DNA of 55,959 nucleotides from Acidobacteriota bacterium (GTDB taxonomy: Bacteria; Acidobacteriota; Terriglobia; Terriglobales; Acidobacteriaceae): contig JAJZAL010000009.1 of NCBI GenBank assembly GCA_021799405.1, positions 1 to 55,959 on the forward strand, written 5' to 3'. Both the position numbers and the translations under genes were made by a program. The notes beneath the pieces were generated by a model. It was not told the DNA's origin. It did not search any database and saw only the letters and a program-made list of their open reading frames with translations. This document shows positions 43,684 through 52,226 of this stretch, piece after piece. How positions within the stretch are numbered: the first letter of the stretch is position 1; every line of letters starts with the position of its first letter.

Positions 43684-44700
43684 CTATTCCCCGGAAAGCA
43701 TCCGGACGTCGGCGCATGCGGCTTCCACCATTTCCAGAATGTCGCGGCCTTCCCCCTCTTTCAACACCCAGAAGGGCTGCACCGGCGGACTCTGAAGCAG
43801 CGCGCGCTCCAGCCCTTTCACAGGCTCGGCCTCCCCATCGTCCGCCAGCGGAAAAGTGCCAAAATGCGTCGCAATGCTGTGCGCGGAACCCAGCAGACGA
43901 TGCACGTAAAGGGCCTGCGACGGCGCCATGTGAATCGGCCCCATGAACCACTGCGGCTTGTACGCGCCGATCGGCAACAACGACAGGCGAATGCGCGGGA
44001 AGCTTGCGGCAATCTCTTCAAAAAGACTGCTCAGTCCTGTATCTCCCGCAAAGTAGACCGAACCGGCGTCCGCATCCAGCATCCATCCGCACCACAAAGT
44101 GCGGTTCCGGTCAAAGAGGCCTCGTGCCGAAAAATGCTGTGCCGGTACGCAATGCACCGTCAGTCCGCTCCACGCAACCTTCTGCCACCAGTCAAGCTCG
44201 CGGATTTCACCGAACCCAAGCTTGCGGAGCGGCTCCGCAAGCCCCAGCGGGCAAAATACAACAGGCCGGTCACGCCCAAGCAGGCGCACCAGGGTCGCCT
44301 TGTCGAAATGATCGTAGTGGTTATGCGACATAAGGATCGCGTCCACGCGCGGCAGATCTTCCAGGCGCAGGCCCGGCGCGCGGCGGCGCCTTGGTCCGGC
44401 AAAAGTGACCGGGCTCACGCGCTCTGACCACACCGGATCCGTAAGCAGATTCAGCCCCTCGGTCTGCAGTAAAAACGTCGAGTGGTTGACAAATGTTACG
44501 CGCAGCTCCGTTCCATGCACTCGCGCAGGCGGAGGAGGACCGGGCTCCGATGCACTGAAACCATTCCAACTGCCCTGTTCGCGCCTGGTGATCCAGCGCA
44601 AAAACTCTGAAAACCGATGCTGTGGCACCCCGGGATTGAAAAATCGTCCCTTCGCAAAATGCGCTCCACGCCAGGGGTTTGTGCTGTCCGTCATGCTCAT
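43684..44700 (-). CDS. Metallo-beta-lactamase-fold hydrolase (NAPE-PLD/UlaG-like)
   Basis: 338 residues. RVTFVNHSTFLLQTEGLNLLTDPVWSERVSP leads into the metal motif MSHNHYDHFD (HxHxDH), followed by PVVFCPLGLAEPLRKLGF, LTVHCVPAQHFSARGLFDRNRTLWCGWML and VYFAGDTGLSSLFEEI. Finally IGAYKPQWFMGPIHMAPSQAL. This order fits NAPE-phospholipase-D-like and YcbL/RomA-type zinc hydrolases. The ATG at 44700 overlaps the cytochrome gene's stop by ATGA, so it belongs to the cytochrome operon. A phospholipid or lactone substrate is possible but unproven. Confidence 0.88.
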   Translation of the reverse strand: MSMTDSTNPWRGAHFAKGRFFNPGVPQHRFSEFLRWITRREQGSWNGFSASEPGPPPPARVHGTELRVTFVNHSTFLLQTEGLNLLTDPVWSERVSPVTFAGPRRRRAPGLRLEDLPRVDAILMSHNHYDHFDKATLVRLLGRDRPVVFCPLGLAEPLRKLGFGEIRELDWWQKVAWSGLTVHCVPAQHFSARGLFDRNRTLWCGWMLDADAGSVYFAGDTGLSSLFEEIAASFPRIRLSLLPIGAYKPQWFMGPIHMAPSQALYVHRLLGSAHSIATHFGTFPLADDGEAEPVKGLERALLQSPPVQPFWVLKEGEGRDILEMVEAACADVRMLSGE

Positions 44701-46667
44701 CGCTGCATTGCCTTCATGCCTGTTTTCGCGGCCCGCAGATGCACAAGCCAATCGGCCATTGCCTCAATCTGCGCGTCCGGAAGATACTCATGTCCCGGCA
44801 TGTTCGTGCCCGGCATACCAAATTTTATGATGCGCGCCAGCTCCAGCCGCTGCTCAGCGGGCGTGGCCTTGGCCGGAATATCCTTCCACTTGCCCGTCGC
44901 CAGGCTCTGCGGTGGCTTGCGGAAATCCGCCCCCCAGCGCTGCCGCACCACTCCATCCGCACTATGGCATGTCGCGCAAAACTCCCGGCATAGTGCCTTC
45001 CCGTCGAGACGACGCGCGGCCTCCACGGCCTTTGCGCTCGGCGTCCAGGTATCCAGCACCTTTTGCAGGTGCTCCTTGCTGTCCGGATTTTTCAGGCTGG
45101 CAAGGTAGGCCACCAGTTCGTCACCGCGTTGGTTACGAAACAAATATGCATACGACGGCATGATCGAGTGTGGACTCACCGCCCGCGGATCGATGAGATG
45201 AATTTTCAGCCACAACGGCGAGCGCCGGCTGCCCACGTTACTCAGATCCGGACCCTGGCGGCGATTCCCGATCAGCGGCGGCTTTTCCCGTTGCACCTGG
45301 TACACGTTGCTCGCCGGACCCCACAGCAGTACGTCTTGCGTATTTGGGCGCACATATTGCGAATGGCAATGAATGCAGCCCTCGCTGATGTAGACATGGC
45401 GGCCCAGCTCGACCGCGGTCTCCGCTGAAGCAGCCGGCTTCGGATGATCCGCCCGGATCGCCTGCTCCACGCCCCAGGAAACCGAGCACACCACAACCGC
45501 CGCCAGCATCTCGCGCCAGTACCGGCGCCCGGCAAACCACACAACTGGCGCCACAAAGAGGAGCGTGGCTGCGGCAATAAATGCCGGCGGCACGCGATGC
45601 AGATGTTGCGCCATCCCGATGCCCATCGCCGAACCAACCCATCCGGCAACGGCATAGAGAGAGCCCGCCTGCCGCGCCCGCTCCTTCACTCCGGCCGCCA
45701 GCAGATACGCCGGATACGCAACCAACGCCACTGAGTAAAGCGACACGCCCATGGGATAGAGCCACGCCGCCGGACCCGCATGCAGAGGGTGCAACAAAAA
45801 GACGCACGCCCCCGCCAGCAGCGCAAACGCGGCCGTCAGCGTCGCAGCAAGCCCGCGGCGAGCCAGCAACCATGCGGCAAATATTGCGGCCGCCAGGTGA
45901 ATCCCGCCGGTGCGCCAAAGATTGGCAGAGCCCACCCAGGCGCCAGAGTGCAATGCAGGCGCATGCTGAATGATGTAGAACGCCGCCGAATCGAACCACA
46001 CCAGCGCCGTGAACCACAGCAGCACCAGCAGGAACGAATTCCTCGATGCCGGAGCAGCCTCCGCCGGTCCGCTCTCGACCTGCAACTCGCATCGCGCAAC
46101 CGGAATACACGCCGCAACCACCATCGCTACCGTGATCGCGATCACCTTTGGCGATGCCGTGAACAGTCCGGGAATATTGCTAATCAGGTACGCCGTTCCC
46201 GTGCCCAGCGCAATTTTCATCAGCGCCTGCGTTGCGCCAATCCAACGCGGCAGATGCGTCACCAGCGTGACCGTGAGTACGCCGAGCGAAATTCCGATCA
46301 GTGCCGCCACCGCCATGCCGCCCGCCAGATTCAGCCGCAGCAGTGTAAGCACAGCGGCCAGTGCGCTGCCCAGCAGCGACCACTGCAACCGGCGCGCCGG
46401 ATCGGATTCCACCTTAAAGCGCGCAGCCGCAAGGCTGGCCAGGATTCCGCCCACCGCCATCGCGCCCATCACGACCTTCAGATGCGCCGCGGAAAGCCCA
46501 AGCTCGTTGAGCCGCTTCAGAAAGCCGAACTGCGCAAAAATCAGAAAATAGGTATACGTACCCGCTACAAGTACAATTCCCTGCCAGCCGCTCCAGCGGC
46601 TGGTTCGCGGCGCCGTCCCTTGTATCCCGCTATTCGGCAAGTGCGATCCAGTCCCTGCGTAATCCAA
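44697..46667 (-). CDS. Fusion of MFS-like membrane domain and CcoO-like diheme cytochrome c
   Basis: 656 residues. Residues ~28-395 hold about 12 hydrophobic spans in two halves, MFS-like (GIVLVAGTYTYFLIFAQFGFL; SFLLVLLWFTALVWFDSAAF; YPMGVSLYSVALVAYPAYLLAAGVKERARQAGSLYAVAGWVGSAMG). Residues ~415-525 resemble CcoO of cbb3 oxidase: heme site EGCIHCHSQYVRP (Cys431, Cys434, His435), LLWGPASNV, GPDLSNVGSRRSPLWLKIHLIDPRAVSPHSIMPSY with ligand Met503. Residues ~556-640 carry a second heme c (CATCHSADG, Cys564-Cys567-His568) and candidate Met618/623. The cytochrome part should sit in the periplasm. It partners the CcoN-like protein. Confidence 0.8.
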   Translation of the reverse strand: MDYAGTGSHLPNSGIQGTAPRTSRWSGWQGIVLVAGTYTYFLIFAQFGFLKRLNELGLSAAHLKVVMGAMAVGGILASLAAARFKVESDPARRLQWSLLGSALAAVLTLLRLNLAGGMAVAALIGISLGVLTVTLVTHLPRWIGATQALMKIALGTGTAYLISNIPGLFTASPKVIAITVAMVVAACIPVARCELQVESGPAEAAPASRNSFLLVLLWFTALVWFDSAAFYIIQHAPALHSGAWVGSANLWRTGGIHLAAAIFAAWLLARRGLAATLTAAFALLAGACVFLLHPLHAGPAAWLYPMGVSLYSVALVAYPAYLLAAGVKERARQAGSLYAVAGWVGSAMGIGMAQHLHRVPPAFIAAATLLFVAPVVWFAGRRYWREMLAAVVVCSVSWGVEQAIRADHPKPAASAETAVELGRHVYISEGCIHCHSQYVRPNTQDVLLWGPASNVYQVQREKPPLIGNRRQGPDLSNVGSRRSPLWLKIHLIDPRAVSPHSIMPSYAYLFRNQRGDELVAYLASLKNPDSKEHLQKVLDTWTPSAKAVEAARRLDGKALCREFCATCHSADGVVRQRWGADFRKPPQSLATGKWKDIPAKATPAEQRLELARIIKFGMPGTNMPGHEYLPDAQIEAMADWLVHLRAAKTGMKAMQR

Positions 46668-47046
46668 TCCATTGGATCACCGCAAACGTTGTGTCCGTCA
46701 GCGCGACCGCAAGCCACGCAGGCTGCATGGCGCCAAATGCAACCTGCAAGGATACGAATACAGCGATCGCTGTTCGAAACAGCGCCGTAATCAGCCATTG
46801 TGTGCGCCAGCTCGCGGCGCGCAGTGACTTTGCCAGCCCCGTGCCCGGAACCACCAGGTAGCTGAATCCCACGCAGAACACAAAGATCCCTACGTAGCTG
46901 GCGTAGAAAAGCGGCTGCGGATTCCGGGTAATTCCCATCATGCGCAGCGTGAACGCCGGAGCAAACAGCAGCAGCAGCCCCGTACTCGTATCGCAAAGTC
47001 CGGCGGCGTAGTGATACAGCTGGATTGCCGTGCGGGCCTTCATCAC
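46630..47046 (-). CDS. Small four-helix membrane protein of the cytochrome operon
   Basis: 138 residues with four hydrophobic segments: YHYAAGLCDTSTGLLLLFAPAFTLRMMG, LFYASYVGIFVFCVGFSYLVV, WLITALFRTAIAVFVSLQVAFG and AWLAVALTDTTFAVIQWIGLRRDW. The family is not recognised; no heme or metal motif stands out. The GTG at 47046 overlaps the CcoN-like gene's TGA (an ATG follows at 47043), and its 3' end overlaps the fusion gene. The strict coupling suggests it is a subunit of the same membrane complex. Confidence 0.7.
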   Translation of the reverse strand: MMKARTAIQLYHYAAGLCDTSTGLLLLFAPAFTLRMMGITRNPQPLFYASYVGIFVFCVGFSYLVVPGTGLAKSLRAASWRTQWLITALFRTAIAVFVSLQVAFGAMQPAWLAVALTDTTFAVIQWIGLRRDWIALAE

Positions 47047-48416
47047 GAAACCACCTCCGCTATGCGCGCCGCGACATCATGCCCATTGGCAGCATTTGCT
47101 TCGGCAGCACGCTTCCGCATACGCTGCGTATGCCAGTAGAGCCAATTGATGGAACCCGCCGTCATAGCCATGCCCAATATCAGCCTCAGCCAGTAGATCG
47201 CATTCCGCAGTGGTCCGGGCACCATGGTAAACGTCGGATGCGCGCCCTCGATCCAGCCCGCATAAAACATGATCACAACATAACCGAAGGTCCCAAGTTG
47301 CCATGCCCAAAAGGCCCACTTCGAATGAAAAACGTCCCCATCCTCGCCCAGCAACATCACCAGCAGCAGAACAAGCAGGGTCGTCACAAATCCGGCCATC
47401 GCCATCAGCGAATGCCCCACAAGGCCATCCGTAAACTTGAACCGGTTCAGCACTCCGGGTAGAAACAGGATCCAGCCCGTCACCAGCAGCATCGCCCACC
47501 ACACATAGGTCGCCTGCAGCCAGATCCGCGCTGCCGGCCGCCACTCAAACGCGCGGTAGTACTTCGGCAGCAGTGGAGCCCACACCAGCACCGTCGCCAG
47601 CCCCATGTACTGCGCCGGATTGCTGTTGCTGGCGTCATAGCGCCCTAGGCTGATGCAAAGCACGGCCTCCATCGCAAACACAATCCAGCAGATTTTCAGC
47701 CAGAGCGTCGGCTCTTCGGTCCGCTTCGTGACTCCGTACGGAACCAGGAACAGAATCAGAACCGTGACAAGTACAGATTCCAGCTGGCTCGCACCGGTTG
47801 GCCCTCCCGTCGCCGGATTCACCGGAGGATAGATATTCGGATTGCAGGCAACGTAAATCAGAAACGGAACGATCAGCAGCACCATCAGGCCGCCAAGCTT
47901 CGCTGCCAGCGCAAGCCTCGACGTCCGCGCCTCCCGCCAGTCCCGCGCCAGCGCGATGACAAGAATGCCCCAGAGATAAAGAATGGTCGCTGGAAAGAAG
48001 ACCCGTACGTAGCCCGTCCAGTCCAGGAAGAGTTTGCCTGTGGTATGCCCGCTGAGCCATGACACTGTACCCAGCGTCAACGCCAGCGACCAAAGTACCA
48101 GCGCGGTCTTGCTCCACGGCGCAATCCTGCCGCGGTCCGCACGGTAGACGCGTAGCGCCCAGCCCACCAGCGGCAGGCTGATCCAGCCGTACAGCTGCAA
48201 ATCCAGGTGTGCCGGCATCCAGCGGCCATAGCTCAGCGGCGCAATCCAGTTGCCCGCGCCGGGGTACAGCAGCAGAATGGCGATCCATACGCCGATCATG
48301 TTCGCAAACACCAGCCATGCCAGGCTGTGCCACGTGGCCTGCGCCACCACAGTGGAATCTGTCACAGCATCGGTGACATATCTCACGCGCACGGAAGATG
48401 CGGCCGCTCTCTTCAT
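47043..48416 (-). CDS. CcoN-like heme-copper-oxidase-superfamily protein lacking CuB ligands
   Basis: 457 residues, about 12 membrane helices. By eye it aligns with cbb3 subunit I: GRWMPAHLDLQLYGW matches helix II (His70, low-spin heme ligand position). SGHTTGKLFLDWTGY matches the T..KEYAELEW region, NPAQYMGLATVLVWAPLLPKYY the segment after helix VII, and FKFTDGLVGHSLMAMAGF the TDWTxGHxH motif. The copper side is missing: the WYGHN histidine is replaced (SQLESVL), no adjacent His pair exists anywhere, and the second His of GHxH is Leu. The His residues are 30, 70, 124, 335, 364, 393, 429 and 446. So oxygen reduction is unlikely; one b-type heme or another redox role is possible. ATGA overlap with the ATPase gene. 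Confidence 0.75.
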   Translation of the reverse strand: MKRAAASSVRVRYVTDAVTDSTVVAQATWHSLAWLVFANMIGVWIAILLLYPGAGNWIAPLSYGRWMPAHLDLQLYGWISLPLVGWALRVYRADRGRIAPWSKTALVLWSLALTLGTVSWLSGHTTGKLFLDWTGYVRVFFPATILYLWGILVIALARDWREARTSRLALAAKLGGLMVLLIVPFLIYVACNPNIYPPVNPATGGPTGASQLESVLVTVLILFLVPYGVTKRTEEPTLWLKICWIVFAMEAVLCISLGRYDASNSNPAQYMGLATVLVWAPLLPKYYRAFEWRPAARIWLQATYVWWAMLLVTGWILFLPGVLNRFKFTDGLVGHSLMAMAGFVTTLLVLLLVMLLGEDGDVFHSKWAFWAWQLGTFGYVVIMFYAGWIEGAHPTFTMVPGPLRNAIYWLRLILGMAMTAGSINWLYWHTQRMRKRAAEANAANGHDVAARIAEVVS

Positions 48417-49132
48417 TGCACTCCCTGCGTAACTTCGGCCTCTGGCGCGCGTGCATCGACTACGCGCCCGTCGCGCATTTCCACCAGCCGGTGGCAGCGC
48501 TCCGCCAGGCCGCGGTCGTGCGTCGCCATGACGAGCGTGATCTGTTCCGTCTCCACCAGTTCCAGCAGCAACTCAAAAATTTGCCTGCTGGTGCTTTCGT
48601 CCAGCGACCCCGTCGGCTCATCGGCCAGCAGAATGCTTGGCCTATTCATCAGTGCACGGCACAGCGCGGTCCGCTGGCGTTCCCCGCCAGAGAGCTTTTG
48701 AATCGGCTGCTTCAGCCGGTGCACAATGCCCGTGCGCTCGGTCAGCTGCAACATGCGTGCGCGCGCGGCATCGCGTGCCGTCCCTGCGGCCACCGCCGGA
48801 ATCATGCAGTTCTCTTCGAGCGTAAGCCCCGGAATCAAATGATGCAGTTGAAATACAAACCCCATCTGATGACGCAGCAGCTGCAGCGTCGACCGCCCTG
48901 GTTCCAGCTTCACATCATGCACATATATGCTGCCTGCCGTTGGCGTATCCAGCCCGCCCAGCAGATGCAGCAGCGTGCTCTTGCCGCAGCCGGAAGGACC
49001 ACACAGCGCCACGGTCTGCCCGGCAACCGCCTCGAAGTTGACCCCGTTCAGCACTCGTATTGCACCCTGCTCGTAGCTCTTCCACACATCTACGGCGCGC
49101 ACGACGCTCCGGGCAGGCTCCGCCTCTTCCAC
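48413..49132 (-). CDS. LolD/MacB-type ABC transporter ATPase
   Basis: 239 residues. Walker A is CGPSGCGKST, the Q-loop region MGFVFQLHHLIPGLT, the signature LSGGERQRTALCRAL, Walker B ILLADEPTGSLDE, and the H-loop VMATHDRGLAERC. This is the LolD/FtsE/MacB-type group that drives FtsX-fold permeases, matching the gene just upstream. I start at the GTG seven bases after the permease stop (VEEAEPARSVVRAVDVWKSY); a longer overlapping start is possible. It is coupled to the CcoN-like gene by ATGA. Confidence 0.9.
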   Translation of the reverse strand: MEEAEPARSVVRAVDVWKSYEQGAIRVLNGVNFEAVAGQTVALCGPSGCGKSTLLHLLGGLDTPTAGSIYVHDVKLEPGRSTLQLLRHQMGFVFQLHHLIPGLTLEENCMIPAVAAGTARDAARARMLQLTERTGIVHRLKQPIQKLSGGERQRTALCRALMNRPSILLADEPTGSLDESTSRQIFELLLELVETEQITLVMATHDRGLAERCHRLVEMRDGRVVDARAPEAEVTQGVQ

Positions 49133-49139
49133 AAAAAAA

Positions 49140-50252
49140 CTACTCAAAGCGAAGCGCCTCCACCGCGCGAACCCGCATCGCATACATCGCCGGATAAAGC
49201 GCCCCGGCTACGCCCGTGAGCAGCGCCAGCACCACCACTGCAATCATCACCCACGGCTGCAGGTGCGAGTCGATGTAGCCATGCAGCGCCGGAATCATCT
49301 TCAATCCCACAATCACCACGCCGCCAATCATCAGCCCAGCCACCGCGCCAATCAGCGAGACAATCCCCGATTCGCCAAATATCATCCCCGCGATCTGCCC
49401 GTTCGAAAATCCATTCACGCGCAGAATCGCGAGCTCGCGAATGCGCGTGAAGACGGACATGATCATCGTGTTGGCAACACCAAGCCCACCCAGTAGCAGC
49501 CCGCAGATTCCCACCGCCCACGCCGTCGCTTTTAATATTTTGAACTGCGAATAGCTGTGGTCAAATTCCTGGTTGCGCAGCGCAATCAGTGTTGGAAACT
49601 TCTGCGCCACCATCTGCTTGAAGACCGCCGCATCGCCGCGATTCTTCAGCTTCACCGTGATCACTGACGACGAGCCCTCCTTATGGAAGAATTGCTGCGC
49701 CAGCGGCAGCGGCATGAACACGCCGCCATCCTCAAACCCGTTCTTCAGCTTCACAATGCCGATGACCGGAAATTTCTCATACCCAATCGCCACCGGCTCG
49801 CCCAGCTTCGCCTTCAGAAAATCCGCGGCCCGCTGCCCCAGGATCACGCCATCCTTCACCGCGCCAAAATCCGCTCTTCGGCCCGCCACCCACTTTGCGC
49901 TGTTGAGCCGCGCATCCTGCGCCGTCACGCCAAAGCAGGTGATGATGGGGTGGTCCGTGCTGCTCACCACGCCAAACAGCACCGGGTTCGCATGATCCAC
50001 CATGCTCCACGAGCGAATCTGCTGTACGGCCGAGTTCGGCACGCTGCTGAAGAACAGATCCGAAACGTCTTTTTCAAACACCACAATCTGGCTGTTGTCT
50101 GAGAGCAGTCCAGAGAACATCGCTACGGCGCCCTGCAGAATCGTCACCACCGTCAGCATCGCGGCCACGCTGAAGGCAATGCCGGCAATGCTGATCCCGG
50201 TGCGAACGCGATGACGGCTCAGATTGGTCAGTATCAGCTTCAGAAAAATCAT
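49140..50252 (-). CDS. FtsX/MacB-type ABC permease
   Basis: 370 residues with the four-helix MacB topology: TM1 (TGISIAGIAFSVAAMLTVVTILQGA), then a large periplasmic domain (residues ~45-240, including VSSTDHPIITCFGVTAQD and VKDGVILGQRAADFLKAKLGEPV). The C-terminal three helices contain LLLGGLGVANTMIMSVFTRIRELAILRVNGFSNGQI, the standard FtsX core. Such systems do not move substrate through the membrane but do mechanical work in the periplasm, e.g. on lipoproteins or lipids. Twelve bases separate it from the polyprenyl-synthase gene. Confidence 0.9.
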   Translation of the reverse strand: MIFLKLILTNLSRHRVRTGISIAGIAFSVAAMLTVVTILQGAVAMFSGLLSDNSQIVVFEKDVSDLFFSSVPNSAVQQIRSWSMVDHANPVLFGVVSSTDHPIITCFGVTAQDARLNSAKWVAGRRADFGAVKDGVILGQRAADFLKAKLGEPVAIGYEKFPVIGIVKLKNGFEDGGVFMPLPLAQQFFHKEGSSSVITVKLKNRGDAAVFKQMVAQKFPTLIALRNQEFDHSYSQFKILKATAWAVGICGLLLGGLGVANTMIMSVFTRIRELAILRVNGFSNGQIAGMIFGESGIVSLIGAVAGLMIGGVVIVGLKMIPALHGYIDSHLQPWVMIAVVVLALLTGVAGALYPAMYAMRVRAVEALRFE

Positions 50253-50263
50253 AGACTTGCAGA

Positions 50264-51172
50264 TTACGCGGCACAGGTCAAAGCTTGCATCTCACCATGA
50301 AAGCGCTCCAGCGTATCGGCCAGAAACGCCAGCCGGCTTCTCTGTTCAGACAGGGTCGCAATCACCCGGCCGCTCATCCGTATCAGGCGTTGAGCCCGGC
50401 GCACCGATGCATCCATGCCAATGGCGATCGCCAGGTTCGGCCGTTTCCGCTCCGCGTCGCGCGCCGCTGTCTTGCCACCCTCTTCGTTCGTGTGCAGGAT
50501 GTCCTTCAAGTCGTCGAGAATCTGATAGCAAAGGCCCCATGCCACTGAGAGCCGCTCCAGCAGGCAGATTTCGCGCCGGCTTGCCCCGCCCACAATCGCC
50601 GGTAGCACCAGCGCCAGACGAATCAGCGAAGCTGTCTTCCCTATCGCAATCTGCCGGTACACGTGTGCGTGCCGGCCATGATCCTCGAGATACAGATCCT
50701 GGCTTTGCCCGTTCAGCAGTCCAGCCACGCCCAGGTGCTGCTCCACATACTCCAGCGCCGCGTTCCGCACCTCTGCCGGCGCATCCGCCACTGACTTCCA
50801 CAGCAGCCCATAGGCGCGATTGATGAAGGCCAGCGCCGACAGTATCGCAGCCCCCTCGCCGTAAACGCGGTGCACGCACTCCGATCCGCGCCGCAGCAAT
50901 GCATCATCCATGCACGGCAGATCATCGAAGATTAAAGATGCCGTGTGAAAATATTCGATCGCCACGGCCAGAAATTCCGAACTGGCGTCCGGCAGGTCAT
51001 AAGACCGCCCGAGTCGAAACGCCAGTTCGGCCCGGATCATATTCCCGGGATGCCGTAATGTCTCTTCCACCGCTCCGGCCAGATGTGGCTCCAGGTCATG
51101 CGGCCTCGGCAATTGCTCCTGAAACACCGCCCTGAGCCTCTCATGAAGAGACATATTCACTTCTGAATTCAT
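50264..51172 (-). CDS. Polyprenyl diphosphate synthase (IspA/GGPS type)
   Basis: 302 residues, first gene of the operon. The first Asp-rich motif is FDDLPCMDDALLRRG (Asp83, Asp84, Asp89), as in bacterial farnesyl/geranylgeranyl synthases. GKTASLIRLAL and the second motif YQILDDLKDIL follow, then the KRPNLAIAIG region. The chain-length-setting residues before the first motif are YFHTAS, suggesting a C15-C20 product, but that is a guess. It makes allylic diphosphates from IPP. It is divergent from a YceI polyisoprenoid-binding protein. Confidence 0.85.
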   Translation of the reverse strand: MNSEVNMSLHERLRAVFQEQLPRPHDLEPHLAGAVEETLRHPGNMIRAELAFRLGRSYDLPDASSEFLAVAIEYFHTASLIFDDLPCMDDALLRRGSECVHRVYGEGAAILSALAFINRAYGLLWKSVADAPAEVRNAALEYVEQHLGVAGLLNGQSQDLYLEDHGRHAHVYRQIAIGKTASLIRLALVLPAIVGGASRREICLLERLSVAWGLCYQILDDLKDILHTNEEGGKTAARDAERKRPNLAIAIGMDASVRRAQRLIRMSGRVIATLSEQRSRLAFLADTLERFHGEMQALTCAA

Positions 51173-51544
51173 GCAGACAAATCCGTCCTGGAGATGCAGG
51201 TAGCGTCAGACTGGCTCCTCAAGGACTATCACTTCCTCGGGGCTCTGCCGTTGGCCCCTTCATCGACGCCCAGCTTCGAGCACAAGGCAACTCTTTGATT
51301 CCCAGTGAATCACGGCCCCACCCCACGAGCATGACACGCAGATGACACTTCTCTTACAACTCATCCATCTGCGCCCGGAACGCCAGAGAACGTCTGTTTT
51401 AGACTAATTGCCCTTTTTCACCGCACACATGACAATATGTTCATTCTCTGCCCAATCGATTGACCATCCACACGTTCCGTCGTCAGATGAGGGCAGGATA
51501 GGTTCCTCTTTTCAATACATTGGAGGAATTCCCGAGGAGAAGTT
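51173..51544. other. Divergent promoter region of polyprenyl-synthase operon and yceI
   Basis: About 370 bases. It contains the palindrome CAATCGATTG at 51453-51462, sharing AATCGATTGAC with the minus-strand reading of the GH3 operator. GAGGAG precedes the yceI ATG. Nothing coding is seen. Confidence 0.5.
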
Positions 51545-52180
51545 ATGCATTCGTTCCCTTTCAGGGTTCCGGCCCTTCGTCGCAGCGTAACCCGGCTATA
51601 CCTTTCGCGGCAGGCCTTGCTTTCGCTGGCGGCACTGGCATGTTTCGCTTTCGCGGTATCGGCCGCACACGCGCAGTCGCAGTACCACATTGACGCGGCA
51701 AAGAGTCAGGTCCAGTTCAATCTGGGCGGCTTTCACGAGGTCAACGGCGTCTTCCAGATCACCAGCGGCAACATTACGTTCGACACAAGCTCCGGGCAGA
51801 TGAGCGGCGACGTCGTCGTCAGCGCGGCCAGCGGAAACAGCGGTGACACTGCGCGCGACAAAGTCATGAAGAGCAAAGAGTTGCACGTCAGAAAGTTCCC
51901 TGAAATCACCTTTCAACCCAAACACTTCACTGGCACTCTGAACCACTCGGGCGACTCCACCATCCAGGTCCATGGCCTCTTCACCCTCATCGGCAAACCA
52001 CATGAAATCGTGGTTCCTATGACCGTTCAGGTCAACGGCAACCAGTGCACCGCCAAAGGTACTTTCACCCTCCCTTACGTGTCCTGGGGCATCAAAGACC
52101 CCACCATGCTGTTCATGAAAGAGGCCAAAACGGTAAAAATAGATGTAACGTTCGAAGGTACCCTTTCGGAAGGAAAGTAA
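51545..52180 (+). CDS. YceI-family polyisoprenoid-binding periplasmic protein
   Basis: 211 residues with a long signal sequence (RLYLSRQALLSLAALACFAFAVSAAHAQ). The YceI lipocalin-like barrel follows: YHIDAAKSQVQFNLGGFHEVNGVFQITSGNITFD, GQMSGDVVVSAASGNSGDTARDKVMKSKELHVRKFPEITFQP, and LFTLIGKPHEIVVPMTVQVNGNQCTAKGTFTLPYVSWGIKDP. Family members bind long isoprenoid chains inside the barrel (known from the Thermus homologue). Its place beside a polyprenyl synthase supports an isoprenoid role. A hairpin separates it from the response-regulator gene. Confidence 0.92.
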   Translation: MHSFPFRVPALRRSVTRLYLSRQALLSLAALACFAFAVSAAHAQSQYHIDAAKSQVQFNLGGFHEVNGVFQITSGNITFDTSSGQMSGDVVVSAASGNSGDTARDKVMKSKELHVRKFPEITFQPKHFTGTLNHSGDSTIQVHGLFTLIGKPHEIVVPMTVQVNGNQCTAKGTFTLPYVSWGIKDPTMLFMKEAKTVKIDVTFEGTLSEGK

Positions 52181-52208
52181 CCAGAGGGGCCCTCTGCGGC
52201 CCTTCTGG
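52181..52208 (+). terminator. Hairpin between yceI and the response regulator
   Basis: CCAGAGGGGCC pairs with GGCCCTTCTGG over a six-base loop with one wobble pair, immediately after the yceI stop. There is no U-run; an alternative fold CAGAGGG-G-CCCTCTG exists, so attenuation is possible. Confidence 0.55.
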
Positions 52209-52226
52209 GGTGTAAGACCGAAAACC

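Noticed and set aside
47043..48416. Calling this a functional cbb3 cytochrome oxidase subunit I
   Set aside because: The CuB histidines are not present and no His pair occurs, so only a superfamily-like assignment is justified.
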